From positions 20,650,666-20,714,665 of the forward strand of contig NC_092579.1 of the NCBI RefSeq assembly GCF_037975245.1: a DNA stretch of 64,000 nt, in the 5' to 3' direction. Positions within the stretch are counted from its first letter, which is position 1. Each line of letters opens with the position of its first letter. Made by a program: the position numbers and the translations under genes. The notes under the pieces were generated by a model. The model did no database searches and had not been told where the DNA came from. It saw nothing but the letters and a program-made list of their open reading frames with translations. This DNA comes from Apostichopus japonicus (lineage: Eukaryota; Echinodermata; Holothuroidea; Aspidochirotida; Stichopodidae). This document shows positions 26,191 to 39,431 of this stretch, piece by piece.

Positions 26191-27575
26191 ATGCACCGCA
26201 GTATAGCATTAAACATGAAGAGACATATAGGAAAGACAGCAAAGGAGACCAACAATGTACCAAAGAAATGTGCTAGAATATGCACTACTGTAATGGATGC
26301 AACAGTCCAGTCTGACAAAAGTGAACAAGAGACAAATATAAAAGAAAGCCAAACACCGCTCAGACTTGGCTCCAATTTTTATAATCAGGATTGTATATCT
26401 CTGGCAAAGGCCCTTTTGGGTAAAATATTAGTAAGACTCGTAGATGGTGTAAGAATAACGGGACGAATTGTGGAGACCGAGGCTTACCTCGGTGTGAAAG
26501 ACTCTGCCTGCCATTCATACAAGAGAAGGAAAACTCACAGAAATCAAGCTATGTTTATGATGCCGGGAAGTTTATATGTCTACATCATCTATGGAATGTA
26601 CCACTGTATGAATATATCCTGCAAAGGTTTGTATTAGAAATCCAGCTTGTTGCATCATGTTGATGAATGCCTAACCTTGTATAACTGTCATTTTTTTCAT
26701 AACTATTTCCTCTGATACATGTTCGCTTAGCTTAGTAGTTCTGTTGGTTCCTTTTCTAGATTTGTAACATAAGTATTAAACCCTTTAGCTTTATCCGTAG
26801 TCAGTTTTAAACCAACCAGCCTTCATCAGTATAATTACTGGTAATTTTTTTTTTTTTGAGATAGAGGGTAGGGAATGGAAGGAGGGAAACAGAGAGAAAT
26901 GTATATTCAGTAACTTGTCTTTCTTACTGTAATTGAAATACACCTTTGTTGTCACCCCCCCCCCCCTTCCCACTACTTATCCTCTCCAAGAAATGATTTT
27001 TCTCTAGTACCCTAAACAGTATTTAGTTAATCTTGATAGTACAATGCAATGTTGTCTAACATGCATGTCTATTTTTCCCACATTTAGAGATTATGGAGTG
27101 ACTTCACTCAAGTTAGGACAGTTATTGGCAGCAAACGTGACTTTGTTAGAACTCTGGAACAATGCTGCATTTAAGACAATCTCTTATTTAATCACATACT
27201 CACACAGGTGAGGGCAGCGTTGTCTTACTGCGAGCGGTCGAACCCCTCGAAGGTGAAAACATGATGCGGAAATTTCGATCAGAGAGACGCAAATCTTCAA
27301 AGGAGTTGAAGACGAATGCATTGTGCAGTGGTCCGGGCAAACTGTCCGATGCTTTGAAAGTCACAAAGGAACTATTCGATAAGGATAGCTTAATTTTGAA
27401 CCCAGCTATTTGGCTAGAAGATGCTCCCCTGATACCTCCAGAAGACATTGTAAGTTGCACGAGAATTGGGCTAGATAATGTTCCTGCTGAGTCCAGAGAT
27501 AAACTGCAAAGGTACTATGTGCTGGGTAATCGTTTCATCAGTAAGAGGGATAAAGTCGCTGAAGCAGCCTTGTGA
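26191..27575 (+). CDS. MPG: MPG, 3-methyladenine (alkyladenine) DNA glycosylase
   Basis: Two coding exons, 26191-26626 and 27208-27575, join across a GT-AG intron to give 267 residues (human about 298). The enzyme flips out and excises alkylated and deaminated purines such as 3-methyladenine and hypoxanthine, starting base-excision repair in the nucleus. The catalytic motif GRIVETEAY is at 91-99 with the general-base Glu at 97 and Tyr99; His108, Tyr131 (the intercalating tyrosine in [11 protein letters not shown]), Asn141 and Arg154 (LLRAVEP) match the residues that line the human pocket. [12 protein letters not shown] is also conserved. The variable N-terminus is basic and polar, as in vertebrates. 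An acceptor-like TTCTTTGCAG directly precedes the start, so a 5' non-coding exon probably exists upstream, beyond the TTAA element. No lesions. Confidence 0.95.
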
Positions 27576-28067
27576 AATGGTTTGTAAGTTTTGATGTGCT
27601 GGGCTTTGACATGTGTGCTTTCAATGGGGGCATGATCACAATTCAGTTTCAGTTTATTTCTCTATGTATTCTCCAAAGGAGGTATAAGATATTGATACAA
27701 CCGGAAAGTCAACAAATTCCTTGCTAAATTTGACAGAATGTATGAGAATAATTAATGTAGACTATGCGGAGACAGTTTTCTTAATAATCAACTTGAATGG
27801 AGTGTATTTGCAGGCAAACTTTACATTAATGGCCTACTGTACTAATCTAACGTGCAGAATATCTTCCTTGGACTGATGAAAGATAAAAGTTGATTACATT
27901 GGAGTGCATTGCAAGATAGCAATTACAGCAATGTACTGTTCGGTCTTCCTAGTTTCTTGCATTTGGACAGTATGTTCAGGTTGTATGTTTGGTCATATTT
28001 GGAAAACCAAGTTGGCTTCTAAATTTTGTTCATGTTAATTAGGGCTCGAAATGTCTATTTTCTTCCC

Positions 28068-28073
28068 AATAAA
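28068..28073 (+). terminator. candidate poly(A) signal of MPG
   Basis: AATAAA about 490 bp after the MPG stop codon. A second AATAAA lies at 28405-28410. Either could end the transcript. Confidence 0.3.
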
Positions 28074-29529
28074 TCATTCATTTGTAGTTTGACAATATAC
28101 CACTGGTGTATGGTACAATGACAAACATCTGAGATAATTTTTTTTACACAATACGCATTTTTGCAGTCTGGTTACAGTGGCTGGATCATAAATGTTAACA
28201 CAATTGACAAATGGGGTAATTTCATCATAAAGCATTAACCTATCTATCCCATATATTAATTGTTATGTGATTGCACAAAGATGACATAATTAGTTTCATT
28301 TGATGAAAGTTGGTGACAATCATCCATAACGGTGTAAAAAGTTGTCCAAGAAAGTCATCTTATGTCTAGTAATTTTCACAATTGTTTAAGGAAAGACAGT
28401 ATCAAATAAAGTTGTCAAACACAGGGCCTGCATAACTGGTATGGTATTATCATTATTATTCTGCATATTAATCAAGTTGAAGACTAATTGATCTATAGCA
28501 GAGGTTTCAAGTGCTTTTTACCGATCAAGAGCCAGTTTTACTTGCTTTGACACTTGATAATAATTGTAGTAGCTAAGACTAATTCATTTGTATGTTTATT
28601 GCTTTGATTACCTATGCAGTAAGTACTGTACAATGTTTGGGCTCCTTAAATCTTCCACAAGCCAATTGAATGCTGTTTGGTAACATGGATCATTTCAAAC
28701 TTTAAATTGGAATTAATTTCTACATAATTTTCAGCTGGGCAATAAAACAATAAACAGCATTGAAATATTTGGAATGTCCATTTTAGTTTGTGTTTTTCTT
28801 GTCTATTTTTCTGAAAATGTATCATGTGTAGGCCTATATCTATATGACAAGCTAGAATGACATTTAGTGGCATATCCATATTCATGAGGTATATGCCACG
28901 CGACAGACGACGCCAAATTTAGGTAGCCTATCAAGACCTTAGTAAGGAAGTAATGAATTGCACTCTGTTGACTACTAGGGTTGCTATGCAGTGAATGTGA
29001 GTAGCCTGTAAAATATTCCAACTTGAATGTCTGAATTAAATCACTTTTCCTTAGTTATGGGTAAGTAATACAATTAATAAATGTGTGCTAATAATGTGCA
29101 TAACTATAATTACAATTATAATAGCATATTCACAGAGCAGGTGAATCTGTTCTTACCATGATTTTAGATCTAAAATCGATATCGATATTGAAAGTGTTCG
29201 GTATATAAACTGGAAAGACTTAAGCCTAGGCGTTACTCCTTTCCTCTGTAGTGCAATTCTTATATCAACAAAAATAACATTTATTCCTAACACAGAGATA
29301 TTTCTGAAAATTGAACTCCAGAAACAGCAATTAAAGATATTACTGGATTAGGTCTGCTAGCTGTCATTTTGTAAATCTCTTTATGTGTCCAAATACCACT
29401 CGGATATGAACCCTTTTACAATTGCTTTCTTTCAACAATTCCATGGTAAAATGTTGACCCAGAAACTTTTAACATCATTAGGCCATGTTAAGCAATTATT
29501 TAGATTTCCCTTTTATACAAAATCCGTCA
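28074..29529. other. non-coding region
   Basis: AT-rich intergenic DNA downstream of MPG. I see no coding exon or recognisable element. Confidence 0.45.
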
Positions 29530-29885
29530 CCAATGTAACTTATGTATGTAATAATTAACGAAAAACAATGAATAAAATAAAATAAGCACATGTGGGTCCA
29601 CGTTTTGTATAAAGTTGCCAGGTCTTCTTAGTGTATATGAAGAATCCTTAAAATATCACCCAAATGGCATACGATTTCTGTAATGGGCACAAAACTCCCC
29701 CACCCACACCCCCCCCCCCAAACTAATAACTAACAAAAAGCAATAACAAGCAAATTAAGTACATGTGGGCCAATGTAATGTATAAAATTGCCAGATTTTC
29801 TTAGTTTACATGAAGAATCCTTAAAATCTTTGATATCATTCAAATGGAATAAGATTTTTGTAATGAGCTCTCCCCTCCCCCCTCC
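29530..29885. repeat. diverged direct duplication, about 175-bp unit
   Basis: Two head-to-tail copies share ACATGTGGG, TATAAAxTTGCCAG and TGAAGAATCCTTAAAAT, followed by AAATGG and a C-rich end, starting near 29530 and near 29725. They differ by many substitutions, so the duplication is old. There is no coding potential. Confidence 0.65.
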
Positions 29886-31574
29886 TCTTTCTGCCCCAGC
29901 CCCTTCAAAATTAATTTGATATGATATAGCAGACTACGGATTGAGAGGGCGCAGTTGCCCAATAATAAAGTTTGTGACTAGTGTAACTGTGTCTCCGAAA
30001 TAGTCCTGACATTAATCTCTCTTTTCAGGTTAGTAAAATCACCCATTCTGTTGATATGTTGGTAGAGGCAAAGTTATAGATGGAGAATAACCTAGGGTGC
30101 ATAGGTTATGCCTCTTGTGTAATATTGATTTGACTAGAGCATGAAACATCCATTTCGATTTCATTCGTAAATCGCTTTTCAGCCAAGGCCTTATGTTAAC
30201 TCGTTATTGTGTTACTAGGTTGTCATTCATCACGTTTTATGTGAACCAGTTTTGAGAAAACGTTAGAATCATCCAAACATGACGGTTGTTTAGTCACTTG
30301 GGACAAGGGTAGACATACACCATATTAAGTGATTATTATCCCTTTATTTAAAGCATTCGTATATACATGTTCATGATTTACTATTTTAATTATAAGGTAA
30401 CTATGCGTCACAAGAAGTGCATGTATGCACTTAGGCTAGTAAACGTACGAGTAGGCGATATAAGTGCATATGCATATCGGGCGGCAAAGATGTCGTGACC
30501 TATTTTCGGCAAAACGATAAATTGTATGAAAATTGCAAACAAATATCGTAAAATTTTGACAGCACATTAACATTCCCATAAGTTAGGGTGACTTAAAAAT
30601 GTTCACTGCACCTTGTTGTTTAAAGTTTGAATTTGTGCTAGCTGGCTATTATTAATTAATGTAGTGCTCAATTATCATTTGCCACAAATTGGTTGAAATA
30701 ATGAATTTCTGATGTGAGCATATTTTTTTTTTGTGCTCAATGTTGAATTTTATGATACTTTGTAGCACAATGTTCAATTGCTCACTTTTATATTTACAAA
30801 CACATACTTTATGGGATACAAAATTCAAAATGTCAAGCAAAGTTGGCATATACCCATTTGCAATCAAAGTACCAGTACTGGAACTTTGGGGGTAATAAAT
30901 TTCCAATGGAAAATGTTATAAATTACCAATGTAAAATGGAACTCTTGGGGGTAATAAATTACCAATGTAAAATGGTTGTTATGTCACAATTATAGTGGAA
31001 ATTTTCACATAAAGTATATGATATTTCCAGATAATTAAATGATTCCAAAATCGTCATAGTCGACAACCACCAAATACCTCCACCATGCACTAACTAATTC
31101 CAGTCTACTGCCTCTTACAAAGGCTCAAAATGTAGGCCTAGTATTATAATTTTTTCCTGATTTTAATGCATGTTTTAAGTGATATTCTACTACATCATTA
31201 TGTAAAGAAATGCTTGATTGTTCATTATATTTGGCATATTTTATAGATATTCATGCTTCCTTATGCTGAATAACTCCACCCACCCACCAACCATCAACCA
31301 ACCAAGAACAAGCTACAGTATACCAACCAACCAGCCAATAACCACTAGAGGATGTACTAGAGCTACAATTTGAGGCTAAATCGATTGTAGGGCACTGTCT
31401 GGGAATGTCCACATAGTGGATTATCCAGGTCCGTAGCAGATAAATTTGTTTGCCCATGATGCATTGGGTAATATCTATTTTTTCCAAATTTCAACAGCTG
31501 TATAATGTTTAATTTATGAACACCTCTCTGGTTTTTGTATTCAAAGAAAAATAATTTACCCCATTGCATGCGTG
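29886..31574. other. non-coding region
   Basis: AT-rich DNA. A short local duplication around 30888-30975 repeats GGGGGTAATAAATT and ACCAATGTAAAATGG. No gene recognised. Confidence 0.45.
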
Positions 31575-31885
31575 TATGGGTGCGTGTTTGTGAGTGAGTG
31601 AGCAAAATTAAGTATGTCGCTAACTCCTCCTAGACCCGAAGTCCTGTCAAGTTCAAGCTTGGTGAAAGGGTGCCTGACCATGTTAACTCATGCCTGCATG
31701 ATTGATGACGTCAAAGAGGTTGAAGGTCAAGAAATCTAAAAATTGTTTTTTTTATAGCCATTTTCGGCATGCCAACTTGTTGGACAAAGGTATTAAACCA
31801 CATATGTAGAGAATGAAGAGACAAAGTTTAAAACAAGACAGATTTAGCTGTTAAGGCTTGTAGTTAACGGGTCACCCCCGAAATG
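31575..31885 (+). repeat. interspersed repeat, copy 1
   Basis: Contains AAGTATGTCGCTAACTCCTC, AAGTCCTGTCAAGTTCAAGC, GATGACGTCAAAGAGG and CATGCCAACTTGTTGGACAA, followed by GGTATTAAACCACAT. The same order recurs at 36125-36480. I do not know the family. It carries no protein, and the repeated motifs rather than open frames define it. Confidence 0.75.
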
Positions 31886-34676
31886 ACAAGTACTTACGAA
31901 AACTGGCTCTGTCAACCACAACTGATACAACAGTAACCATAAGTCTAACTTCATAGTTTCAGGTAGAAGAAGATCATAGTTAGGTTTAAGGCTTTAATAC
32001 AGGTTTGTATGTAATAATAATTCCAGAAATCAATGATATATGGCCCTAATGTATGCACAAGACAATCCCTATTTTCAAAGATGTAAATTAACATCTTTAC
32101 TGTGGTCACAGATGACATTTATCTCAATAACTGAAAGTTCAAAGTTCTTCTTTTATATGGTTTTACATTGCCAATGACCAACACATCTCTGCATATTTAT
32201 GAGAGGACAGGCTTTAACATTATTACATAAATACTGTGTTGTATGGTCAGTGTGCTCAACTAACAAGGAATTATCACCAATGTACCTCATGGGTTGGTGG
32301 CATATTGGCTTAGACTAAGGCGACCAGACGTCCCCGATTTTCGGGGACAGTCCCCAATTACAGTGTGCTGTCCCGATGAGCAAGTGTCCCCGAAAATGTC
32401 CCCGATTCGTCAAAATGTTCAGGAATTTCAAAAATATCCCACATTATTAGTAAAATAATTGTAAAAATAAAATTTAGTCAAGTGTGCAGTCGCAGAACAG
32501 AACTTATAACCAGTATTTCAGGTGGGCCAGTGTAAAGTGGAAACACTGTTAAAAATATGCTAGATCGATCTAGCCTAGCACTCTTTCGACCGTATAAATG
32601 GCAACTACGGCGACACAACGACACTTATAGTGTGAGCATGAGCAAATCACAAGCTCTCAAAGAACCACGTAAAGTAAGTGGATTTCATTTAAGAAAAAGC
32701 TACATTTTTGAAAATGAAAATGATTTAAAAAGTGCTTCTAAGTATCACCATTTTACATCTAAGCACCTTAGGCACTTGAGGTCTAACATAAAAAATGTTG
32801 AGGACCATACAAGATCTGATGATGGAACTTGTTATAAGGGTGCACAATAAGGAGCTCTCGAACTGATTAGATTTTAGGCATGAAATATGTTAATTATGTA
32901 GCAAATTGGCATAACTAACGCTTTAGCTTGTTTAACACAAAATATGTTAATTATGTTAACTTTACATGACCACCAATCATGTTGGCGATCAAAGGAAAAA
33001 CCCACTGTTGCGTAACTAGGCAAGACTAGAGGTTCGAGAACCGCATTGTATTATTAACTTGGTATGTTACATCAGGGTGTGTTCACCCACTGCACTGATG
33101 TCACCATCAGTCTGAAATCACAATTCGGACCAGGCACCCTCATGTTTATCACCTAAATAGACATTTCCATATTGTCTCATCATTGTCATCTTTATACGAG
33201 TCTATATAAGCATCACACACACACACACACACAGCGGAAATTCACTCCATAGCACATCAACACATATGTTTACTCCATCTCACTGATCAACAGAAACTAA
33301 CTACCTTCATACTTAAAGTACCATCCAGTGAAACCAATGCTGATAATGTTACACAAATGTCCTTCAATTAAGATTTATTTTCTACTTTATCAAATTCCTG
33401 CAGATCCATGTGCTACCGCCATCAACAGTAAAGGGTCTACAGTCGGCATTGATGACCAAAACGACAGCCTTTTGATCACCCTTTTTGACTGACGATGGTG
33501 CATTGGGACAGTATACCTTGCCACCACCTCAAACTGCAGCACTGCTGAAGGGAAATCAGTTGAGGAAACATTGGAGGTTATAAGCGAAGAATAATACGTC
33601 TTTTCAGTGAGAGGCTCAGTCATTTGAAAGCTTATCACCGACATCAACATTGCCTTCAACATCCTCAACCAGCAAGCCTACATCCACCTCTACAGCACTG
33701 AAAAAACAGTAACATTTTCCTCAAATTAACATGCACTTACTTCACCTCATTTTCATATAACTGACAGCACAAACAAAGCTTACCAGTCGACTTCACATGA
33801 AGAAGTATGTTGTACAAACTTTCTGTTCTCATTTAGTGATCACAATATCAAAAATTAAAAAAAAGACTAGTGTGTTATTTACAGCTTTTGTATGTTGGAA
33901 GCAATGCACGCATGTGTGTCTCAAATTTCTATACCCCTGCTGTTGCACTTAAATAACAACCCACCCAAATTTGGTATAGTCGTGTAAAAGGGCTGTCCAG
34001 TATTTGTTATCTCAAAAATGTTTACTTTAATATACAGTTAGGTTCTCAAGTTCCCTAAATTGTCCTGTTCTTAACCCTGAAACTTACCCATATATGCATC
34101 TAATGTACCATCTCCTATCCAGTCCCTAAATTTTGGCACATAGCCCACCCTCTAAATTAATTGACCATCTTCCAAAAAAAAAAAATCATGCAAGAACTAT
34201 TTATAGAAAAAAATCTACCAAGACAATAAGACACTGTTTCCAGCTTATTCAAGTAGCTGTAGAAGGAAGAATACCATTAAGAGGGTGGCCTACTCAACTA
34301 CACAAAATCTGTGGGAAAGACATTGTAGTATGAGCTACTGCACTATTGGTGCTCCAGTAATTTCTTTTACTGTACAGCTTGCAAACATCTTAGCAATGGC
34401 CATAAGTAGAAGTTATTGGAAACAACACATAAATCTTTTGCACTTTTTAATCACTACTTCTAATTTTTGGTAGTAGGTGTGTTTTTTAAACACTTTCAAA
34501 TTAGGTCAAGTTTGTCATACTCGTTATGAACTTCTGATACCTCTAGGTGCAAATTGTAGTCTTATGCAACTGCATCCATGTGTTCCACAAGACAATAAAA
34601 AGAGTATGCATTTTCCCCATCCATTTTCAAAAGAAACATACAATTATCATTTGCATTCTTCAATAGTTTTTCACAG
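31886..34676. other. mostly non-coding, several unexplained stretches
   Basis: At 32322-32410 are several inverted or direct TCCCCGA and TCGGGGA motifs, a self-complementary cluster that may be a transposon end. A 97-codon open frame at 32557-32850 shows no family match. On the minus strand about 33403-33530 a reading such as AVVLVINADCRPFTVDGG looks protein-like but is surrounded by stops. A CA repeat is at 33212-33232. Confidence 0.35.
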
Positions 34677-34998
34677 CCAATACTCATAACTAGTACAATA
34701 ACTACTGTTCATGTTCCACAACATGGTAACATGTGTTACAGTAATTACTACAAGTTTTTTCTTACTGCATTTTTTAAAAATCTTAAAATTTAAAAAAAAA
34801 AAAAAAATACAATTTAAAATTTAGTTTCTTTTAATTTACTGCAAATTTTCACCTGTCAGACTTCAACGTGTAACAGCTTTCCAGTAATTACTGTGCAAAC
34901 TGTAACACATGTTACCGTGTTGCGAACACAGCCCAGTAGTTACTGATGCAAGGTTTTGGAACATGAACAGTAGTTTCTGTACTAGCTATGAGTATGGG
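34677..34998. mobile_element. foldback MITE, about 320 bp
   Basis: The left arm starts CCAATACTCATAACTAGTAC and the right arm ends GTACTAGCTATGAGTATGG, its near-perfect inverted complement. The arms continue for about 100 bp each and include TGGTAACATGTGTTACA against TGTAACACATGTTACC. The centre is a poly-A/T stretch. No target duplication is clear, so I do not assign a superfamily. Confidence 0.7.
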
Positions 34999-35538
34999 GT
35001 GCTTTTTATCACTTATTATGTTATATCTTCATGTTTAAACAGTTTTATTTCTTTACAAACTCAGTCAAATTTGTCAACTTTCTTTGTTACATGTGAAATA
35101 GTCATTTACAGGCCATCAGGGATAAACCTTAACATTTCCCGCAGCTGCTCAATATTTACTGGCCCTTGGCGCAAATTTCGCTGTCCGTTTTGGACAGTCT
35201 TAGAGCCCTGACTTAGATGATAAAGTTGTAGGATGATGAAGAGGGCACCTAAGGCATTGAAAAGGTTAAAGGGCATACCCCAGTCGTTGCTATCAGTGAT
35301 GGATGATTTTTAAGCTCATTACTGCAAGAGGTATTTTGCCATCCACCTGCTTCCTGACGTACATATTTTTACGTTCATTGAGTGTGTTTTGTTTGTTCTT
35401 CTTTCACCCTCTGTCTGTCTACATTGTTGGTTCTCTTTTCTTTCATCTTCCGCTGCAGTTTATTCTCCCCACAAAAGGTTGCTATAGAAAATTTAGGAGA
35501 TATGGCTCAGTCGGAGTACAAGCACGGCTCATCGCTAG

Positions 35539-35591
35539 ACATGGGAGTCCAGTGGTAGCGATAGTTACAGGGACATTTTAACCAGTCATAA
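35539..35591 (+). CDS. candidate exon, unknown plus-strand gene
   Basis: The stretch TWESSGSDSYRDILTSHK is open and ends at a strong donor (GTAAGTTT at 35592). Its last two bases complete a Lys codon with the first base of the candidate exon at 36912. The left boundary is weak: the frame is closed by TAG at 35536-35538, used here as the acceptor AG, without a good pyrimidine tract. An ATG-led frame from 35502 (MAQSEYKHGSSLDM) would join it if there were a small indel near 35538, so this may be a first coding exon with a sequence error. Confidence 0.28.
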
Positions 35592-36124
35592 GTAAGTTTC
35601 ACTCTCTAAACATGTTTTATTTGAACCAAGGTTTTGTCAGCTGGCAACATACTATCTATGTTTTATTCTTTTGTAAAACAATTCAAAAATAAGAAACTGA
35701 CTGGGAAAAGTAAATGCAATGTACTTTATTGAAACAAGTTATTGGATAATCCCAAACTGAATGTAAATACCATAAATGTAACTGGTTGAAAGGTAACGAT
35801 GTGTCTTGGTAACAACATTTTAAACTATCTCAAGATGTAAAGGATTGGAAGGAAGGAAGGTAAATAGAAGTCGATTTGGGGTGGGGTTGAGTGGAGGAAG
35901 GGTGGGCAGCTAAAATAAGTTGCTTGTAACAATATGATTTTTAAATTTACACTCTTAACAGTTGACTGTACTGAAAACTGCACAGTGCATTTTAAAGTAG
36001 ACCACTATCTATTTGTTGCTGTAAAGCAGAACTGTTGTGACTTTGTGTTGAGTTTGTTTTGATCTCATCTCCCTTCATGTAATGTATAGGGAGATGAGAT
36101 ATTGTACTTCATCCCACATCAGAA

Positions 36125-36790
36125 ATGTGAGTGAGTGAGTGTGTATGTGGGTGGGTGGGCGGGTATGTGTGTTTGTGAGTGAGTGAGCAAATTAAGTATG
36201 TCGCAAACTCCTCCAAGACCCAAAGTCCTGTCAAGTTCAAGCTTGGTGGGTGGGTGCCTGACCATGTTGGTGGGTGGGTGCCTGACCATGTTAACTCATG
36301 CCTGCGTGGTTGATGACGTCAAAGAGGTCGAAGGTCAAGAAATCTAAAAAATGGTTTTTAGCCATTTTCTGCATGCCAACTTGTTGGACAAAGGCATTAA
36401 ACCACATTATATGTAGAGAATGAAGAGACAAAGTTAAAAACAAGACAGATGTTTAGGGTTGTAGTTAACGGGTCAATTGAGTTAAAATTGGTCTCAATTG
36501 TGCAAAAGAGTGCGTCGTGAACTTCTCCTAGACTGTAAGTCTGATCAGGTTCATACTTGGTGGGTAGGTGCCTGACCATGTACTGTAAACTTGATCTTGG
36601 GTGATTGGTATAAATGTCATAGGTGGAAGGTCAAATACCTAGAAACTGTAGCCAGTTTCTGCTTGTCAGTATGTTGGAAAAAGTCATTAAACCACAAAAT
36701 ATGTAGACTATAATGGGACAAATTTTAAATTAGAACTTATGCAGTTGTTAAGGGTCAAGGTCAAAGTTCATTGTAGATCCATTCCATCAT
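36125..36790 (+). repeat. interspersed repeat, copy 2, tandem units
   Basis: The first unit (36125-36480) matches the repeat at 31575-31885 closely. A second, more diverged unit follows (36480-36790), again with GTGCCTGACCATGT, a GGAAGGTCAA stretch, TTCTGC, GTTGGA and ATTAAACCACA in the same order. So the ancestral repeat unit is roughly 300 bp and exists as a tandem pair here. An inner GGTGGGTGGGTGCCTGACCA is locally duplicated at about 36245-36290. Confidence 0.7.
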
Positions 36791-36911
36791 AGAAGAGATG
36801 AGATGCCCTGGATTGCCATCTTGTCTTATGTTTTAATCGTAATAGATACTAAGATCCCATAACAAGGGTGTTTATTAAGCAAGTTTCATTCGTTTCTGTT
36901 TTTCTCGACAG

Positions 36912-36996
36912 GAAAGATATGATTGATAAAGATGGCTACCTTCAAGGTATGCAAGGAATTAAGATGACTAATGAAGCAATCCATGACAGAATTAAG
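36912..36996 (+). CDS. candidate internal exon, unknown gene
   Basis: A good acceptor (TTTCTCGACAG) and donor (AAGGTGAGA) bound an 85-bp open stretch translating to DMIDKDGYLQGMQGIKMTNE plus flanks, ending in phase 0. It is mildly helical and charged. It lies downstream of an interspersed repeat. I do not recognise the family. Confidence 0.45.
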
Positions 36997-39431
36997 GTGA
37001 GATGACAAAACTAGTAATTAATGGATCATTCAACTGTCAATTTGAGTATAGTTTCATTAGTTTAATGTAAGTTTAATTGCTTTGTTCAAGGACTGTCCTA
37101 ACATTGTTGTTGTTATATACCATTAGATGCAAGGTCACATTGCGACTAACATGCAACATCGTGTAACTTGTTGAAAATTTCAAGTTTCATTGCTTACACT
37201 ACATTTTGTGTTTAATAGAATGCTGAGTGAAACTACCCACTGCTATAGGTGATGAAACATTTGGTGTTTAATCCGCAAGCTCCAGCTCATTCATTGGGGC
37301 TTAAATTTCTACTCCTACCCCGATCCCAAGGAAGAGAGTAAGTGACATCTGCTCCTGTAATGCGACAATAGCATAAGAGACGGTGGTATGAACAGACCTT
37401 ACAGGGAAATAGTTAACGTCATTTAATGAAAGTGAAAATATTCCCCATCTTGGTGGGGTACATTTTCAAGTTTCTTCCATTTGGGTTTGGTACGTTGAGA
37501 GTACAAGATGGATATGATGCTCACATTGTGTAAAATAATTGGTAGCAGTATGCTGGAGACAATGGGTTGTAGGACTATTGTTTGCGAGCGGGTCACAGAT
37601 GGTCATGTGCGAAGAAAGTTGGAATGAATTTCAAAACTAACCAATGAGTCTGTCTTGCGTACAAAGATTTACTTCGCTGCTAAATAAACCCGAGCACGTT
37701 TAGCAGGATTGTCAAGCATAAATCAGGGACTTTTAACTTTCGGTTAAAATGTTTAATTTATGGTAGTTCGCAAGCGAAGATGTTACCTAACTTATATGGA
37801 ATTGATACCAAGTTTTTGTATTGAATGAGTGCAGTTGTTAAATTTTATGTCCTTGCCAACCCCACCCCACCCCGGAAAGAAGTATCCCTATTAAACCGGG
37901 ATGAAATAACACTTAGTTATATTCAGTCTTACTGAAGGCGATGGAGTACAACAGAGTTGAGGAGAGTGGAATTTTCCGAACGTTAAAGAATACAGCAAGT
38001 TTATTTACTTCGTCCTCAGAATCAGTGTAAAGTACATTTGGTGAATATTGTAAGGATAACAAGCTCGTTCTCTTTTTCCTAGAACTGAATAAGTATTCAC
38101 GCAAAGCAAATTGCTCTTTAACCCATCATGAAAGTAGCTATGCAATACTAGTGTATTTGAAACAATATTATACCTGCTACTAGTTTTTCAATATGCAACT
38201 GTGCATTATCTTTTTTTTTGGGGGGGGGGGTTTCCCTAAAATTGTATGTGCATTGTGTCATGTTTGTTTTGACAAATAAGGCTTTGTTCTGTGCAGTGAT
38301 AATTGTTTCCTTTGATCCCAGAGATATAAATATAAATAGAGGAAAATCTTGAAAAGAGTGTAACAATATTAACGTCAGGTTGGGTCAGATCTTGCTGGAA
38401 ACTCTACATGTAAAGAGACTAGAAGAGAATTGGTCGGGAAGGATGGGAGAGGGGGGAGGGCGGTTCTTAGTGGAATATTTAGGGACATTGCAGTTATTGT
38501 GTGTTGTTCTCCATCTCAATTAAAGACCTGTAATTTATTTGTAAATAAACACCCAGTTACTTAGTATTTTGCTGTTTTGGATGCAGCCAGGGGTGGGACC
38601 TAGATTCCCCATCTCTTAGATTTTGTCTGTGACCCTACCAAACACTTATCCAGTACCACTAAACCCACTCTGAACTGTGTTGCTCCATTTACCAGAGAGA
38701 ATTTTGCTATGAAATTGACTGACTTGCTACACAAGTGCAAAGATATTAGGCATTTTTTTTCCATTAACAGAAACTCTAGTATTATCATCAATATTAATGA
38801 TAAAAAAAATGGAAAAAACTTTTAGCACATGTATTCACAATAGTAAACACTAACTTATTGCCTCCACTCCACCCTCCACTTTAATATTCTGGCTTTGCTT
38901 TCTGATTATGGGTTGGTTTGAGATGTAGTACATTTCTCCATACATGTTTTTGTCAGATAATGAAATGAGAACAAGAATTAATATAATTGTAAAAGAAATG
39001 TTTCCTTCCTTGACAGCATGACTTCATATTTGTCACTTCTTCAGTATCTACCTAAATGACAAATGTAGGCTGAATTTTAGACACAATAATGTTGTAGTCC
39101 ACCAGAACAAGGTTAATTTGAGATTTTACACTCATACACTGCTGATCCAGTTTCAAGCTATTCACTGTTAAAATATGCTAAACCTCCGGCATGTTCCTTT
39201 AAAGGCTAACTTGATGATGTTATCAGCTCCTCTAGTACAGGCTTAAATGTTAATGTTAACCCATTGCTTTACATAAATTCTAATAACTCGCTCAACCAAA
39301 GCATGTTCCTTTAAATTGATATTAAAACAACAACACCCTTGCACCCATTGAATGAAAATTAAATACCATCTGTCCAAAAGTTGACGAATTTGTACTACCA
39401 CTGGAAACATGTCATTTGATACAGGTAAAAC
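36997..39431. other. non-coding region
   Basis: Probable intron or intergenic DNA. A T/G homopolymer block is at 38212-38231. I see no supported exon or element. Confidence 0.4.

Noticed and set aside
32557-32850. 97-codon plus-strand open frame
   Set aside because: No family resemblance, no splice context, and close to a probable transposon terminus.
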